64,000 nt of DNA from Pseudobythopirellula maris (GCF_007859945.1 NZ_SJPQ01000002.1:62001-126000); one strand, 5' to 3'; counted from the first letter of the stretch, positions 27,259 to 36,902 are shown. Numbers and translations: made by a program. The notes: generated from the sequence alone by a model not told the origin.

Positions 27259-28596
27259 TCAGCCGCCGGCCTGATCCGTGCTTTGCTCGCCCCCTGGCGC
27301 CGCCCCGTCCGGCAGCGGCTTCCCGTCCTGCCCCTCCAGTTCCAGCAGCTCGTAGCTGAACGCCCCGAGCAGGGCGCCGCGCTGCGTGGGGTGGCAGACG
27401 GCGCAAGACGCCGCCGCGCGGATGGCGCCGAGCATGCGGATGTGCGTCCCCTCGTCGGTCGGCGTTTCGACGACCTCCAGGTCGCTCGACCGGTAGAGCT
27501 TGGGGAGCGCTTCGCGCTCGAACGCGTCGAGCCCGCGGGTGGGTACGCCCACGCCGAGTTCCTCCATGTTCGGCAGCTTGTCAGAGACGTAGGCGACCGG
27601 CTCGTCGTGCAGCAGCAGGCTCACGAGGTCGAGTTGGAGAAGACGCCAGGAGCCCCGAGCCTCATCCTCATAAGTTGAAGCGTTTCGCGGCACGCCGGGG
27701 GGACGGACAAACGCATGCGATGTGAAACCCACTACCCCACCCGTGGAATCGACGTAGCCGATCCGATCGGGATCGAGGAAGTTGGACCGGCTGAAACCGT
27801 GCAAATCTCGCAATGCGTCGGTGACGAATGGCGTGGATATGGCCGCCGGCAAGCGATCACCCACAGCGGCAGGCGGCTCGTCCTCCACTCCGAGCAGCGA
27901 GCCCTCAAGAAACCGGCCGACGCCAAACCCACTGGCGGCGACAAACCGGCGGTAGGAGTCTTCTTGCAACCGCTTGAGCAGCCCGCTGCGACTTCTCCAC
28001 CAATACGATTGGTCGTGCTCTTCCTCCAACGCCGTCAAGTCGCCGTCTTGCGCCTTGTTCAGTCCGACCGGAATACCCTGAGCGATCGCCGTATCCGCTT
28101 CGGTCGCGACAGCGGCACGCATCAGCTCAGCGATCGACTGGCGCGGGTAGGCCGCACGCAGCGCGTCGACACGCAACGCCCGATTGTAAGCGCCGTGGAG
28201 CATCGAGCCGTAGGTGACAAGGAACGCCAAGCCGCACGCAGCGGCGACGACCCGCTGGCGGCCCCTCCACGGCAGCGTGGCGAGCAGGGCGACGAGCGTG
28301 AGCGCCGTGTGGTTCAGCGTCGCCGTGGGGATGAACATGATGACCCCGCCGACGGCGACGATCAGAAACAAGAAGGCGCCCACAACGACAAACGCGCCGA
28401 CCGTCGATCGCTTCCACAGGGCGTAGCCCACCAACACGACCAGCGCGAGCGACGGCACAAGGTTCATCAAGTAGAACTCGCCCAGCCACGAGATTGGCGA
28501 TAGGGCTACGGCGAGAAACGCGGTGACGACGCTCAAGTCAAAGATCGTGAACCGCACGCGCGGCGGCGAGTCGGGCTCAGAGGGTTGGTTGCTCAT
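27259..28596 (-). CDS. membrane protein with single c-type haem motif
   Basis: A 445-aa protein. Four to five hydrophobic helices lie within residues 17-145, and the rest forms a large soluble domain. Near residue 405 is ASCAVCHPTQRGALLGAFSY, a CxxCH haem-binding motif followed by a segment like that of the Tll0287/DUF3365-type haem proteins. The soluble domain must face the periplasm for haem attachment. It may be a redox sensor or electron carrier; no partner lies nearby. It has a probable separate promoter, as the upstream gap carries a REP-like pair. Confidence 0.78.
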   Translation of the reverse strand: MSNQPSEPDSPPRVRFTIFDLSVVTAFLAVALSPISWLGEFYLMNLVPSLALVVLVGYALWKRSTVGAFVVVGAFLFLIVAVGGVIMFIPTATLNHTALTLVALLATLPWRGRQRVVAAACGLAFLVTYGSMLHGAYNRALRVDALRAAYPRQSIAELMRAAVATEADTAIAQGIPVGLNKAQDGDLTALEEEHDQSYWWRSRSGLLKRLQEDSYRRFVAASGFGVGRFLEGSLLGVEDEPPAAVGDRLPAAISTPFVTDALRDLHGFSRSNFLDPDRIGYVDSTGGVVGFTSHAFVRPPGVPRNASTYEDEARGSWRLLQLDLVSLLLHDEPVAYVSDKLPNMEELGVGVPTRGLDAFEREALPKLYRSSDLEVVETPTDEGTHIRMLGAIRAAASCAVCHPTQRGALLGAFSYELLELEGQDGKPLPDGAAPGGEQSTDQAGG

Positions 28597-28665
28597 CGCG
28601 GCATCGCCATAGCGAAGGAAAAGAAAGCAGAGCTCATCCCAAGGCTCCCCACATTCTACCCGCCA

Positions 28666-28793
28666 GGCGAGCCGGCGACGTAAGTCGCCGGAGTTTCCCG
28701 CAGCGTTACGCGGCGCCCAAGCGCTCGTGCATTCGGTATCAAGAGGGGTAATCTCGCCCCACCGACTCCGGCGGCTGACGCCGCCGGCTCGCT
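28666..28793. repeat. REP/BIME-like inverted pair, copy C
   Basis: Arms 28666-28694 and 28765-28793 (29 nt, about four mismatches). The left arm is itself a hairpin, CCGGCGAC-GTAA-GTCGCCGG. It lies between two minus-strand genes, just downstream of the 28831-30294 gene. Confidence 0.85.
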
Positions 28794-28830
28794 CGGCGAC
28801 TTTTTCTGACGATCATTCGCCAAACGCTTC

Positions 28831-30294
28831 TCAAACTCTCTTAGGCCGTCTCGTGGCCGCCAGCGCCACGACCGCCAGCAGCAGCGACGACGGCTCGGGA
28901 ACGCCCACCCCGCCCGGCGCCGCGTATTGGTCGCGCCACACCGTGAAGTCGGCCGCGTCGACAACGCCGTTGGCGTTGCCGTCGGCCAGCAAACCGGAGC
29001 CTTGGTCGCCGAAGGCTTGGACCCAGGCGTCGTAGTCGGCCAGGGTGACGTCGCCGTCGCCGTCGTAGTCGCCCGCCCGCAGGGCGTCGGTCTCGATGCG
29101 GAAGATCTCGCCGTCGCGGTCGACGATGTAGAGGTTGCCGTCGAGGTCTTCGCCGAAGGCGACCGGTGTGTTGACCGATCCGGCATTGGGCGTGAGGAGC
29201 GACTCGACGTTCTGCACCGTGCCGTCGGGGTCCGACGGGTCGAAGGTCCAGAGCTGGCGGGGGTAGCTGTCGCCGAAGAAGTACGTGCCGTCGACCTCGG
29301 GGTCGGGGCCGCGGTAGACGTAGCCCCCCACGGTCGAGTTGCCGCCGAACTGGCCGGCGCCGTTCGAGACATAGTCGTAGACCGGGCCGACGTAGTCCAG
29401 CGGCTCGGGGCCGCCGACGCTGGGCGTTTGGATGTCGCCCTCACGGAGCCGCCAGCCGTAGTTCTCACCGCCGTCGCTGTCGGCGGCTTGGAAGTTGATC
29501 TCTTCGCGGGCGCCCTGGCCGACGTCGCCGATCCACAGGTCGCCCGTGTCGCGGTCGAAGCTGTTGCGCCACGGGTTGCGCAGGCCGTACGCCCAGATCT
29601 CCGGCAGGGCGCCGGATGTCCCGAGGAAAGGGTTGGTGGCGGGCACGGCGTAGTTCTCGACCGTGTCGGCGGGGAAGTCGTCGCCGTCGACATCGACCCG
29701 CAGCATCTTGCCGAGCCGCTGGTTGAGGCTCTGGGCGCGGTTGTTGGGGTCGTTGCCGCTGCCGCCGTCGCCGGTCGAGATGTAGAGGTAGTCGTCGACC
29801 GGGCTGAACCCGAGCCAGCCGCCGTTGTGGTTCGAGAAGTCTTGGTCGAACTCGAGAACCGAGTTGCGTGTGCCGCTGCTCACCACCGTGTCGGTCGCCG
29901 GATTGACGACGGTAAAGCGGTCGATGCGTGTGCGGTCGAGACCGGGCCCGGGGTCGCGCGTGTAATTGACGTAGAAGTGCCCGTTGGTTTGGAAGTCGGG
30001 GTGGAACGCCAGCCCGAGCAGGCCCTGCTCGCCGCCGGCGTCGTCGACCAATCCGCGGATGTCGAGGAATGTCTGAGGGCTGAGCTGGCCGGTGGTGCGG
30101 TCGAACGTGCGGATCGTGCCGCGCTGCTCGACGACGAACAGCCGGTCGGGATCGCCCGGGGCGTGGGTGACGAAAGTCGGCGAGACAAACCCGCTGGCCA
30201 CGCGGCTGAGGCCGACGACCTCGGCGCGAGCGGCGCAGGCGAGCGCTGCGAGTCCCACGGCGGCCAGCAGCGCACATGATCGGCGCGTCTTCAT
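28831..30294 (-). CDS. glucose/sorbosone dehydrogenase-like PEP-CTERM protein
   Basis: A 487-aa exported protein: signal peptide (1-24), then a beta-propeller of the PQQ-dependent sugar dehydrogenase (GSDH) type. Motifs seen are GGEQGLLGLAFHPDF, HNGGWLGFSP, ISTGDGG and PEIWAYGLRNPWR. Two dockerin-like calcium repeats follow (GDYDGDGDVTLADYDAW and DGNANGVVDAADFTVWRD). The C-terminus is a PEP-CTERM anchor: VPEP, a hydrophobic stretch, then RRPKRV. The PEP-CTERM implies processing by an exosortase and attachment or release at the surface. The substrate is unknown; the family oxidises soluble sugars. Confidence 0.92.
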   Translation of the reverse strand: MKTRRSCALLAAVGLAALACAARAEVVGLSRVASGFVSPTFVTHAPGDPDRLFVVEQRGTIRTFDRTTGQLSPQTFLDIRGLVDDAGGEQGLLGLAFHPDFQTNGHFYVNYTRDPGPGLDRTRIDRFTVVNPATDTVVSSGTRNSVLEFDQDFSNHNGGWLGFSPVDDYLYISTGDGGSGNDPNNRAQSLNQRLGKMLRVDVDGDDFPADTVENYAVPATNPFLGTSGALPEIWAYGLRNPWRNSFDRDTGDLWIGDVGQGAREEINFQAADSDGGENYGWRLREGDIQTPSVGGPEPLDYVGPVYDYVSNGAGQFGGNSTVGGYVYRGPDPEVDGTYFFGDSYPRQLWTFDPSDPDGTVQNVESLLTPNAGSVNTPVAFGEDLDGNLYIVDRDGEIFRIETDALRAGDYDGDGDVTLADYDAWVQAFGDQGSGLLADGNANGVVDAADFTVWRDQYAAPGGVGVPEPSSLLLAVVALAATRRPKRV

Positions 30295-30435
30295 AAGGTG
30301 TCTCTGCTTCTCGGTGTTCCGGGGACGAGAATGGACAAGCCTGCCGCTCCCCGCAGGGATAGGGCTCGCCCGTGGCGGTTAGACTACCGTGGCTTCGGCC
30401 AAGGTGTCAAAGAAAACGCTTCCGCACCGCGCATG

Positions 30436-30464
30436 AAAAAGCCGCGGGCCATGCGGCCCGCGGC
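30436..30464 (-). terminator. rho-independent terminator of ilvC
   Basis: On the minus strand a 10-bp perfect GC stem (GCCGCGGGCC/GGCCCGCGGC, loop of four) is followed by TTTTT. It starts 34 bp after the ilvC stop. Confidence 0.9.
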
Positions 30465-30497
30465 TCGTGAGTGGTTGCTGGCGAATCTCGCTGGCGG

Positions 30498-31505
30498 TCA
30501 GTCGACCACTTTGTCGTCGATCCAGCTCATCATCTTGCGGAGCTTCTGGCCGACGAGCTCGACCTCGTGCGTCTTCTCGCGGCGACGGGTCGCCTTGAAG
30601 CCGGGGGCGCCCGCCTTGTTCTCGAGCACCCAGTTGCGGGCGAACGTGCCGTTCTGGATCTCGGTGAGGATGCGCTTCATCTCGGCCTTGGTCTCGGGCG
30701 TGACGACGCGCGGGCCGGAGGAGTAATCGCCGTACTCGGCGGTGTTGCTGATGCTGTAACGCATGTAATTGAGGCCGCCCTGGTAGAGCAGGTCGACGAT
30801 CAGCTTCAGCTCGTGCATGCACTCGAAGTAGGCCATCTCGGGCTGGTAGCCCGCCTCGACCAAGGTCTCGAAGCCGGCTTTCACGAGCTCGCTCACGCCG
30901 CCGCAGAGCACGGCCTGCTCACCGAACAGGTCGGTCTCGGTCTCTTCGGCAAAGCTGGTGCGGATGACGCCCGCACGGCCGCCGCCGACGCCCGAGGCGT
31001 AAGCCAGGCCGATCTGGAAGGTGGCGTCCGAGGCGTCGTCGTTCGTGGCGATCAGGCAGGGCACGCCGCCGCCGGCGACGAACTCGCTGCGGACCAAGTG
31101 GCCCGGGCCCTTGGGCGCCACCAGGAGCAGCTCGACACCCTTGGGCGGCTCGATCAGGCCGAAGTGGATGTTGAAGCCGTGCGAGCACATCAGCACGTCG
31201 CCCTTGTCGAGGCCCGGCAGCACGTCGGACTTGTAGACGTCGGCCTGGACTTCGTCCGGCAGCAGGATGTTGATGACCTGGGCCTGCTTGGCGGCCTCGG
31301 CGGCGGAGACCGGCTCGAAGCCGTGCTCCTTGGCGAGGTCGTAGTTCTTGCCGCCCGGGCGCTGACCGACAACGACGTTCACGCCGCTCTCGCGCAGGTT
31401 CTGGGCGTGGGCGTGGCCCTGCGAGCCGTAGCCGATGATCGCCACGGTCTTGCCCGCAAGGGCCTTCATGTCGGCGTCGGCGTCGTAGTAAACCTTGGCG
31501 CTCAT
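30498..31505 (-). CDS. ilvC: ketol-acid reductoisomerase
   Basis: A 335-aa class I enzyme of valine, leucine and isoleucine synthesis: NADPH-dependent isomerisation and reduction of acetolactate. The nucleotide loop is [17 protein letters not shown] (about 25-41). Metal and catalytic motifs are [33 protein letters not shown] and [14 protein letters not shown]. The length is typical of the short form. The ATG at 31505 has GGAGAG nine bases upstream; the open frame beyond it is spurious. It is preceded by ilvN 206 bp away, the gap holding a long inverted repeat, and ends in a clear terminator. Confidence 0.97.
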   Translation of the reverse strand: MSAKVYYDADADMKALAGKTVAIIGYGSQGHAHAQNLRESGVNVVVGQRPGGKNYDLAKEHGFEPVSAAEAAKQAQVINILLPDEVQADVYKSDVLPGLDKGDVLMCSHGFNIHFGLIEPPKGVELLLVAPKGPGHLVRSEFVAGGGVPCLIATNDDASDATFQIGLAYASGVGGGRAGVIRTSFAEETETDLFGEQAVLCGGVSELVKAGFETLVEAGYQPEMAYFECMHELKLIVDLLYQGGLNYMRYSISNTAEYGDYSSGPRVVTPETKAEMKRILTEIQNGTFARNWVLENKAGAPGFKATRRREKTHEVELVGQKLRKMMSWIDDKVVD

Positions 31506-31593
31506 GGCGAGAGACTCTCCGCGTTGGTAACTCGTTGAATGAAACCCGACCGCCGAGTTGCGGCCGGGATTGAAAGCGTGTCTTCGTGTATCG

Positions 31594-31695
31594 GGGTGGC
31601 GGGGGCGCACCGCGTTAGCGGAACCCCCCCGAGATGTACGAGCCGCCGCCGGTTCGCTGCGGGGGCTTCCGCTTCGCGGTGCGCCCCCGTCACCC
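31594..31695. repeat. long inverted repeat between ilvN and ilvC
   Basis: Arms 31594-31628 and 31661-31695 (35 nt) pair with a few mismatches around a GC-rich core (CGGGGGCGCACCGCG). The loop is 32 nt. As it sits inside the presumed ilvN-ilvC transcript it could reduce read-through or protect an mRNA end. No leader peptide or T-tract is seen, so a classical attenuator is not supported. Confidence 0.82.
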
Positions 31696-31711
31696 GGTGA
31701 TTGTGCTCCGA

Positions 31712-32242
31712 CTATTGGGCGGCGAGGTGGTCGATCGGCGGGCTCATCCCTTTGACCATCGGCCGGGTGATCGACCGCACCATCGCGATCCGACCGGTAC
31801 GCACCAACTCCAAGATGCCGAACGGACGCATCAGGTCGATGAACGCCTCGATCTTCTTCTCCTGGCCGGAGAGTTCGATGACCATCTCGGTGGGCGAGAC
31901 GTCGACCACGCGGCCGCGGAAGATGCTCGTTAGCTCGCGGATCTCCGAGCGAGAGCCCTCGGGGGCCTCGACCTTGATCAGCATCAGGTCGCGCTCGACG
32001 TAGTCTTGGGCGCTGATGTCGTCGACCCGCACGACGGTGACGATCTTCTCGAGCTGCTTGCGTACTTGGTCGAGCACGGCCTCGTCGCCCACGATGACAA
32101 ACGTCATCCGCGACAAGTCGGGAGACTCGGTCTCGCCGACGGCGAGGCTGTCGATGTTGTAGCCGCGCGAGGCGAGCATGCCGGCGACGTGCGCGAGCAC
32201 GCCGGGCACGTTTTGAACCAGGGCCGAGAGGACGTGTCGCAT
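31712..32242 (-). CDS. ilvN: acetolactate synthase small (regulatory) subunit
   Basis: A 176-aa ACT-domain protein ([20 protein letters not shown], residues 5-24; [14 protein letters not shown], 26-39) with the C-terminal conserved domain including [12 protein letters not shown]. It binds the catalytic subunit IlvB/IlvI and mediates valine feedback. No catalytic subunit gene is in the window. It is upstream of ilvC on the same strand, a common branched-chain amino-acid arrangement. Confidence 0.96.
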   Translation of the reverse strand: MRHVLSALVQNVPGVLAHVAGMLASRGYNIDSLAVGETESPDLSRMTFVIVGDEAVLDQVRKQLEKIVTVVRVDDISAQDYVERDLMLIKVEAPEGSRSEIRELTSIFRGRVVDVSPTEMVIELSGQEKKIEAFIDLMRPFGILELVRTGRIAMVRSITRPMVKGMSPPIDHLAAQ

Positions 32243-32581
32243 TGGGTGGGGGCTCTCCTGAATAAAGCGAAACGGCGATTTTAGTCGGGCCCGGGGGGGC
32301 TAGCAACCGGCGGCCCGACGGCCAGCCGGCCCGGTCTCGGCGCAAAACGCCCGCCTGGGGCGGTCCGCGGTCGGGCCGGCTCTGACGATCTTCGGGTTTC
32401 TGCGGGGCTCCTGGGGACCGAATCGCCCCGCGGGCCCGCTCCCGGGCCCGCTCGGGCTGGGGGTCGGCCTACGCTTGCGTGGGCGTTTTGTTGCCGCGAC
32501 CCCGCGGCCCGCCTACGATACATTAGCTATCAGCCACCGGCGCTCGCCCGCACGGGCCCCGGACTCAGGGAGACCCCAGCC
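32243..32581. promoter_or_regulatory. divergent intergenic region ilvN / secreted protein
   Basis: 339 bp, very GC-rich near ilvN and less so near 32510-32530 (TACGATACATTAGCTAT), the best candidate for a -10 region of the plus-strand gene. No gene or recognised leader peptide rich in Leu/Ile/Val codons is seen in front of ilvN. Confidence 0.4.
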
Positions 32582-33157
32582 ATGCCTATTCGGTTCGCCT
32601 ATTTTGCTTCGCTCGCCTTCGTCGCGGCGTTTTTGTCGGCCGATCACGCCGCCGCGCAGGGCGGGGGATACGGCTCCCAATTGACCGAACAACTCCGCAC
32701 CCAGTCGATCGGCACCGGCTACACCGGGGCTTCACTCAACGCGATTAGCCTGCGGAACGCCCAGGCGCAATCCGCCGCTGTGGGGCTCCAGGGCAGCGGG
32801 GTGGTGAGCAGCTCTGTGGGGTCGGGCCCGGGGGTCAGCTCCTTGGGTCCCAGCGCCAAGCCGTTTAGCAGCATCAGCCAGACGCCCACGGTGAGCCCTT
32901 ATCTGCAGCTGTTCGACGAAGACAACAACGACATCAACGCGGTCCCGTATCTCACCCGCGTGCGGCCCCAGCTCCAGCAGCAGGAAGCCAACCAGTCGTT
33001 CCAGCGGCAGACGCAAGCGCTCAACCAGCGTGTGCAGCAGATCTCGGCTCAGCCGGCGTTCAATCCGCAGGGTTCCACGCAGCAGTCGCCCACCGGCCAC
33101 CCGACCACTTTCGGCTACTACTCGCACTTCTACCCGTCGAAGAACGGGCGGCGATAA
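32582..33157 (+). CDS. small secreted Gln/Ser-rich protein
   Basis: A 191-aa protein with signal peptide 1-25 (AAAQ cleavage site). The mature part is Q-, S- and G-rich with a short acidic segment (LFDEDNNDINAVPYLTRVRPQ, positions about 109-129) and a C-terminal GYYSHFYPSKNGRR. The region LQQQEANQSFQRQTQALNQR is a likely coiled coil. No known family; it looks like a planctomycete-specific envelope protein. AGGGAGAC lies upstream of the ATG as a ribosome site. Confidence 0.78.
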   Translation: MPIRFAYFASLAFVAAFLSADHAAAQGGGYGSQLTEQLRTQSIGTGYTGASLNAISLRNAQAQSAAVGLQGSGVVSSSVGSGPGVSSLGPSAKPFSSISQTPTVSPYLQLFDEDNNDINAVPYLTRVRPQLQQQEANQSFQRQTQALNQRVQQISAQPAFNPQGSTQQSPTGHPTTFGYYSHFYPSKNGRR

Positions 33158-33347
33158 CACCGGCTGGCTCTGCGTGCACACCGGCCCGCTGCTAGCGGCG
33201 CCGCGGCTGCCGAGGCGCCGCCTGACCGCGACTCCCCAAGTTCGGTCGCTCTTGTCCGGGTGAATCTCTGTTGCTAAAAGCCCAGCCGCAGGCGCCGCTT
33301 GAACGGCGCTACGGCATGGGGGCCTACTGCATCCGAGATCATTGGTG

Positions 33348-35462
33348 ATGGAAGCGCGACCGATGCGCCACGACCGAATCCGCACATGGGCTGCGCTCGT
33401 CGCGTTGTCGTTCGCCACCCCCTCGCTGGCAGTGGAGGCTCCCCAATGGGGGCCCGAGAGGCCGGCTGGCCCACTAAAGGCGGCAAGCAAAGTCGAACGG
33501 CTTGCGTTGCTCGACGCCGATCCGGCGTCTCGGGCCGCCCCGACACCGCCCGCACCGCTGTTGATCGATACGCGTTCGCGTCCGATCGAGGCGTCCACGG
33601 CCCCGCCAGCCCAAGACGCGCCCGGCCAAGACGGCTTGCTGGCGATCTTGATCCGCAACCCGCGCACCGCCGACGGCGCACCGCCTTTCGCGCTCACCGA
33701 CGACTACGGCAGGGTCCGTCGCTACGTCGAACCGACCCCCGGAGTCGACCTCGACGCCTCGGTGGGCCAACGGGTGCGGGTGCGTCACGACACGGGGCAG
33801 ACGTTGCTCGCCTCGCAACTCGAATTGCCGCAGGGGCTCAGGCCGCTCGCCGCCGCGCCGCCGCTAGCGGACGCCCGGCAGCAGGGCGGCCCCCAGTGGC
33901 GCGACGCCACGAACCGGCGCCGACGCTCCCCTCGCCCCGGCGCGCCGCGGGGGCTGCTTGTGGCAGCCCAGTACCAGGACTCGTTGCCCGAGGACCTGCC
34001 GCCGTTCCGCGGCTCGGGTCCCGAGCCGACGCCCGCGCTCGACCAACCGCTCGACGCCCCCGACACGTCGCCGCTCGGTGGGACCGATGAAGAAGACACC
34101 ACGCCGATCGTCCTGGAGGATGTGATCGGCGAAGCCTCGCAAGACGACGCTGAAGACGACACGCCGCTCGAGCCCGTGCCGCTCGAAAGCTTGCCCAACG
34201 GCGCCGCGGCGTCGGGGCTCCGCCACACCGAGGGACCCGACTGCCCGGCTTGCCGGGCCCATGCGGAAGCCCAGTCGAAGGGCGTGGCGGCTTCTTGCAA
34301 GGAGTGCGCCAGCCGCGAGAGCGGCGCCTGCAAGGTCACCTGCTCGCGTTGCGGCGCGTCGACCCGGCCGCTGCTGAGCGGTTGCTGCTTGGGCGACCCG
34401 TACCGGGTGAGCGACGAGTTGCTGTGCGAGTGCTCGCCGTGGGATTTTGGCTTTTGGACGCAGCTCGGCTACCACTCGAACAACACCCGCTTCTCGACGA
34501 CCGACAACGACGCGTTGGCGTTCAACGACCACCCGGACCGCATCAACCTGCACCAGCAATGGTTCTGGCTGGAGCGTGTGGCCGACGCCTCGGACGGGAT
34601 GATCGACTGGGGCTTCCGCATGGACTTGATGTACGGCGCCGACGCGGCCAGCACGCAGTCGTTCGGCAATCCGGCGGGCAAATGGGACTTCGCCAACGGC
34701 TGGGACGAAGGGGGCGGCTACGGCTGGGCCTTGCCGCAGCTCTACGGCGAGCTGGCGTGGGACGACTGGTCGTTGATCGCCGGTCACTTCTACACGCTCG
34801 TGGGCTACGAGGTGGTGACCGCGCCGGACAACTTCTTCTACAGCCACGCCTACACGATGTACAACAGCGAGCCGTTCACTCACACCGGACTGCTGGCCAC
34901 TTACAGCGGCGTGGAGGGGTTGGATATCTACGCCGGCTACACCCTCGGCTGGGACAGCGGCTTCGAGCAATCGAACGACGGCAGCAACTTTATCGGCGGC
35001 CTCAGCACGGGCATCGGGCCGGACGTGACGTTCACCTACATCACGACGATCGGCAACTTCGGCGCGCGTTCGGCGGGCGAGAGCGGCTACAGCCACAGCC
35101 TTGTGTTCGACATGGTGCTCACGCCCGAGTGGAGCTACGTGCTGCAGAGCGACCTGGTCGGCTACGACGACAACCTGAACGCCGGGTTCAACGACCAGGT
35201 GGGCCTGAACCAGTACCTCTTCTACACCGCGAGCGACTGCCTGGCGTACGGCATGCGATTCGAATGGTGGAAAACCGACGGGCTGAGCTTTTACGAAGCG
35301 ACGGTCGGCATGAATTACCGCCCCCACGCCAACCTCGTCTTCCGCCCCGAGCTGCGGTACGACTGGAGCCCCTCGACCGTTGGTGCGCAGGCCGCCGGGC
35401 TGGCCACGGCGGACGACTTCAACCAGTTGACGTTCGGCGTCGACGCGGTGCTGGTCTACTAG
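33348..35462 (+). CDS. BBP2-like outer-membrane beta-barrel protein with Cys-rich linker
   Basis: 704 aa from the ATG at 33348 (ATG 33363 and TTG 33342 are alternatives; no strong ribosome site). The signal peptide ends near SLAVEA. Residues about 30-270 are proline/alanine-rich and low complexity. A cysteine cluster at about 295-365 (CPACRAH, CKECAS, CSRCGA, CCLG, CEC) looks like a metal-binding or disulphide module. The remainder is an alternating aromatic/Gly beta-barrel (FWTQLGYHSNNTRF, LPQLYGELAWDDWSL, AGYTLGWDSG) of the putative porin-2/OmpL-like family frequent in planctomycetes. It probably forms an outer-membrane channel. Confidence 0.85.
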   Translation: MEARPMRHDRIRTWAALVALSFATPSLAVEAPQWGPERPAGPLKAASKVERLALLDADPASRAAPTPPAPLLIDTRSRPIEASTAPPAQDAPGQDGLLAILIRNPRTADGAPPFALTDDYGRVRRYVEPTPGVDLDASVGQRVRVRHDTGQTLLASQLELPQGLRPLAAAPPLADARQQGGPQWRDATNRRRRSPRPGAPRGLLVAAQYQDSLPEDLPPFRGSGPEPTPALDQPLDAPDTSPLGGTDEEDTTPIVLEDVIGEASQDDAEDDTPLEPVPLESLPNGAAASGLRHTEGPDCPACRAHAEAQSKGVAASCKECASRESGACKVTCSRCGASTRPLLSGCCLGDPYRVSDELLCECSPWDFGFWTQLGYHSNNTRFSTTDNDALAFNDHPDRINLHQQWFWLERVADASDGMIDWGFRMDLMYGADAASTQSFGNPAGKWDFANGWDEGGGYGWALPQLYGELAWDDWSLIAGHFYTLVGYEVVTAPDNFFYSHAYTMYNSEPFTHTGLLATYSGVEGLDIYAGYTLGWDSGFEQSNDGSNFIGGLSTGIGPDVTFTYITTIGNFGARSAGESGYSHSLVFDMVLTPEWSYVLQSDLVGYDDNLNAGFNDQVGLNQYLFYTASDCLAYGMRFEWWKTDGLSFYEATVGMNYRPHANLVFRPELRYDWSPSTVGAQAAGLATADDFNQLTFGVDAVLVY

Positions 35463-35759
35463 CCGCCAACGAATCGTCGGCCACGAGGCGTTGAGCGGCG
35501 TGAATAGGCGGTACTTTTTTAGGTGCGACAAGTTTGCTCCGAAAAATATCGTGCGCCTGCCAGAACGTGAGCTAGTCTTCCAATAGAGCCGTTCTGTCTC
35601 GATTCGAACCACGCCCGAACAGGCGAGAACCGAACCGCGACAAGCCGGCCGCTCCTCACGAAGACTCCTCCTCGCTCCCCCCCGCCCGATCATCCGGCTC
35701 GCCCCCCGAGCCGCGCCGGCCCACGGCCGGAAACGCCTTTTCCCTCGGTGGTTTGCGCC

Positions 35760-36254
35760 ATGTCTATGCCCCTATTGCAACGCCGCCGTGCTGCGAGGAT
35801 TCGCGACGAACGCGCCGGCACCACGATTGTCGAAACGGCGTTCGTGCTGCCGGTGTTCCTGATCTTTGTGCTGGGCATCGTCGAGTTGGGCAACGCCCTG
35901 ATGGTGCAGAACACTCTGCGGTCCGCCTGCCGCGCTGGCGCCCGCTACGGGTCGACCGAGGGTCGCTCGACCGCCGAGGTGAAGGACCGGATCGAAGAGA
36001 TCATGGCCGCGTCGGTCGACGTGGCGAACCTGTCGCTGTTTATCAAAGACGCCGACACGCTCGACACCCCGCAGCCTCAGTCGCCCAGCGGCACGCAGAT
36101 CGAGGCGCTCCCCGACATCGAGCTCGGCGACACGGACGTGAGCCGGTTGTTCGTTGTCCGCGGCACGGTTGGCTACAACGAGCTCGCGATCATCCCGATG
36201 ACCTTCATGGAGGGGGTGACGCTCAGCACCCAGATCTTCATGCGACACGAGTGA
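35760..36254 (+). CDS. TadE-like minor pilin
   Basis: 164 aa. A basic N-terminus is followed by the TadE motif RAGTTIVETAFVLPVFLIFVLGIVELGNAL (residues about 18-47), i.e. a prepilin-like segment with the family Glu and one transmembrane helix, then a soluble domain. The ATG at 35760 is followed by a second in-frame ATG at 35766; GTG 35748 is less likely. It is first of three Tad genes in tandem (gaps of 71 and 88 bp). The family contributes to tight-adherence (Flp) pili and secretion systems; no ATPase (TadA/CpaF) gene is here. Confidence 0.9.
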   Translation: MSMPLLQRRRAARIRDERAGTTIVETAFVLPVFLIFVLGIVELGNALMVQNTLRSACRAGARYGSTEGRSTAEVKDRIEEIMAASVDVANLSLFIKDADTLDTPQPQSPSGTQIEALPDIELGDTDVSRLFVVRGTVGYNELAIIPMTFMEGVTLSTQIFMRHE

Positions 36255-36325
36255 ACGCCCCTTCGCCCACCTGCCCTTTACGCACTCCCCTACTTTTTAC
36301 CCGTCCGCCCTCGCGGAGCACCGCC

Positions 36326-36814
36326 ATGCTATCCCTCGCCAAGAGATCACGCCGTCAGCCCGACGACCGCCGCGGAGCCGTCGCCGTGGAGTTCGCCGTG
36401 ATCGCCCCGGTGCTCGTGACGATCATGCTCGGCATGATCGAGCTGAATCGGGTGTTCGACGCCCAGAACCTGCTCACGTCGGCCGTCCGCGAGGGCGCCC
36501 GCATGGCCTCGATGGACCGCGAGCGGATATCGCAGCAGGGCCAAACGATGAACGACTTGGTCACGTCGACCGTCAAGACGTTCCTCGGCGCCAACGGCTT
36601 TGCGCCGGACGACGTGGACGTGTCGATCCACTTCCCCGACGACCCGGCCACCGATTTCGATCTCGACGACCCCGCGAACGAGCTGGAGCTGTTCGAGGTG
36701 AGCGTGAAGGTCGACTACTCGGACGTGAGCTTCATGCCGGTCGACTCGGGCGCCGACGCGCCGATGACCGGCGCCATCGTTTTCCGCAACGGCCGGGCCC
36801 TGTTGTCGAATTAA
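36326..36814 (+). CDS. TadE/TadF-like minor pilin
   Basis: 162 aa, start ATG at 36326 with GGAG seven bases upstream. The N-terminal RRGAVAVEFAVIAPVLVTIMLGMIELNRVF (about 15-44) is the TadE signature with a conserved Glu, followed by AVREGARMAS, as in the preceding gene. The C-terminal domain is acidic. It is a paralogue of the upstream gene with different sequence outside the helix. Confidence 0.9.
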   Translation: MLSLAKRSRRQPDDRRGAVAVEFAVIAPVLVTIMLGMIELNRVFDAQNLLTSAVREGARMASMDRERISQQGQTMNDLVTSTVKTFLGANGFAPDDVDVSIHFPDDPATDFDLDDPANELELFEVSVKVDYSDVSFMPVDSGADAPMTGAIVFRNGRALLSN

Positions 36815-36902
36815 CCCGCCGTCCGACCGATACCGACACCGCCCACCCCTCCCCCCTTCTCGCAAGACCCTCCTCTCCCTCTCGCCCGTCGAGGTACCTC
36901 CC

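Noticed and set aside
31506-32345. Open frame extending ilvC upstream across ilvN
   Set aside because: It is in another frame of the ilvN gene and the palindrome, with Arg-rich noise; IlvC starts naturally at 31505 with a ribosome site.
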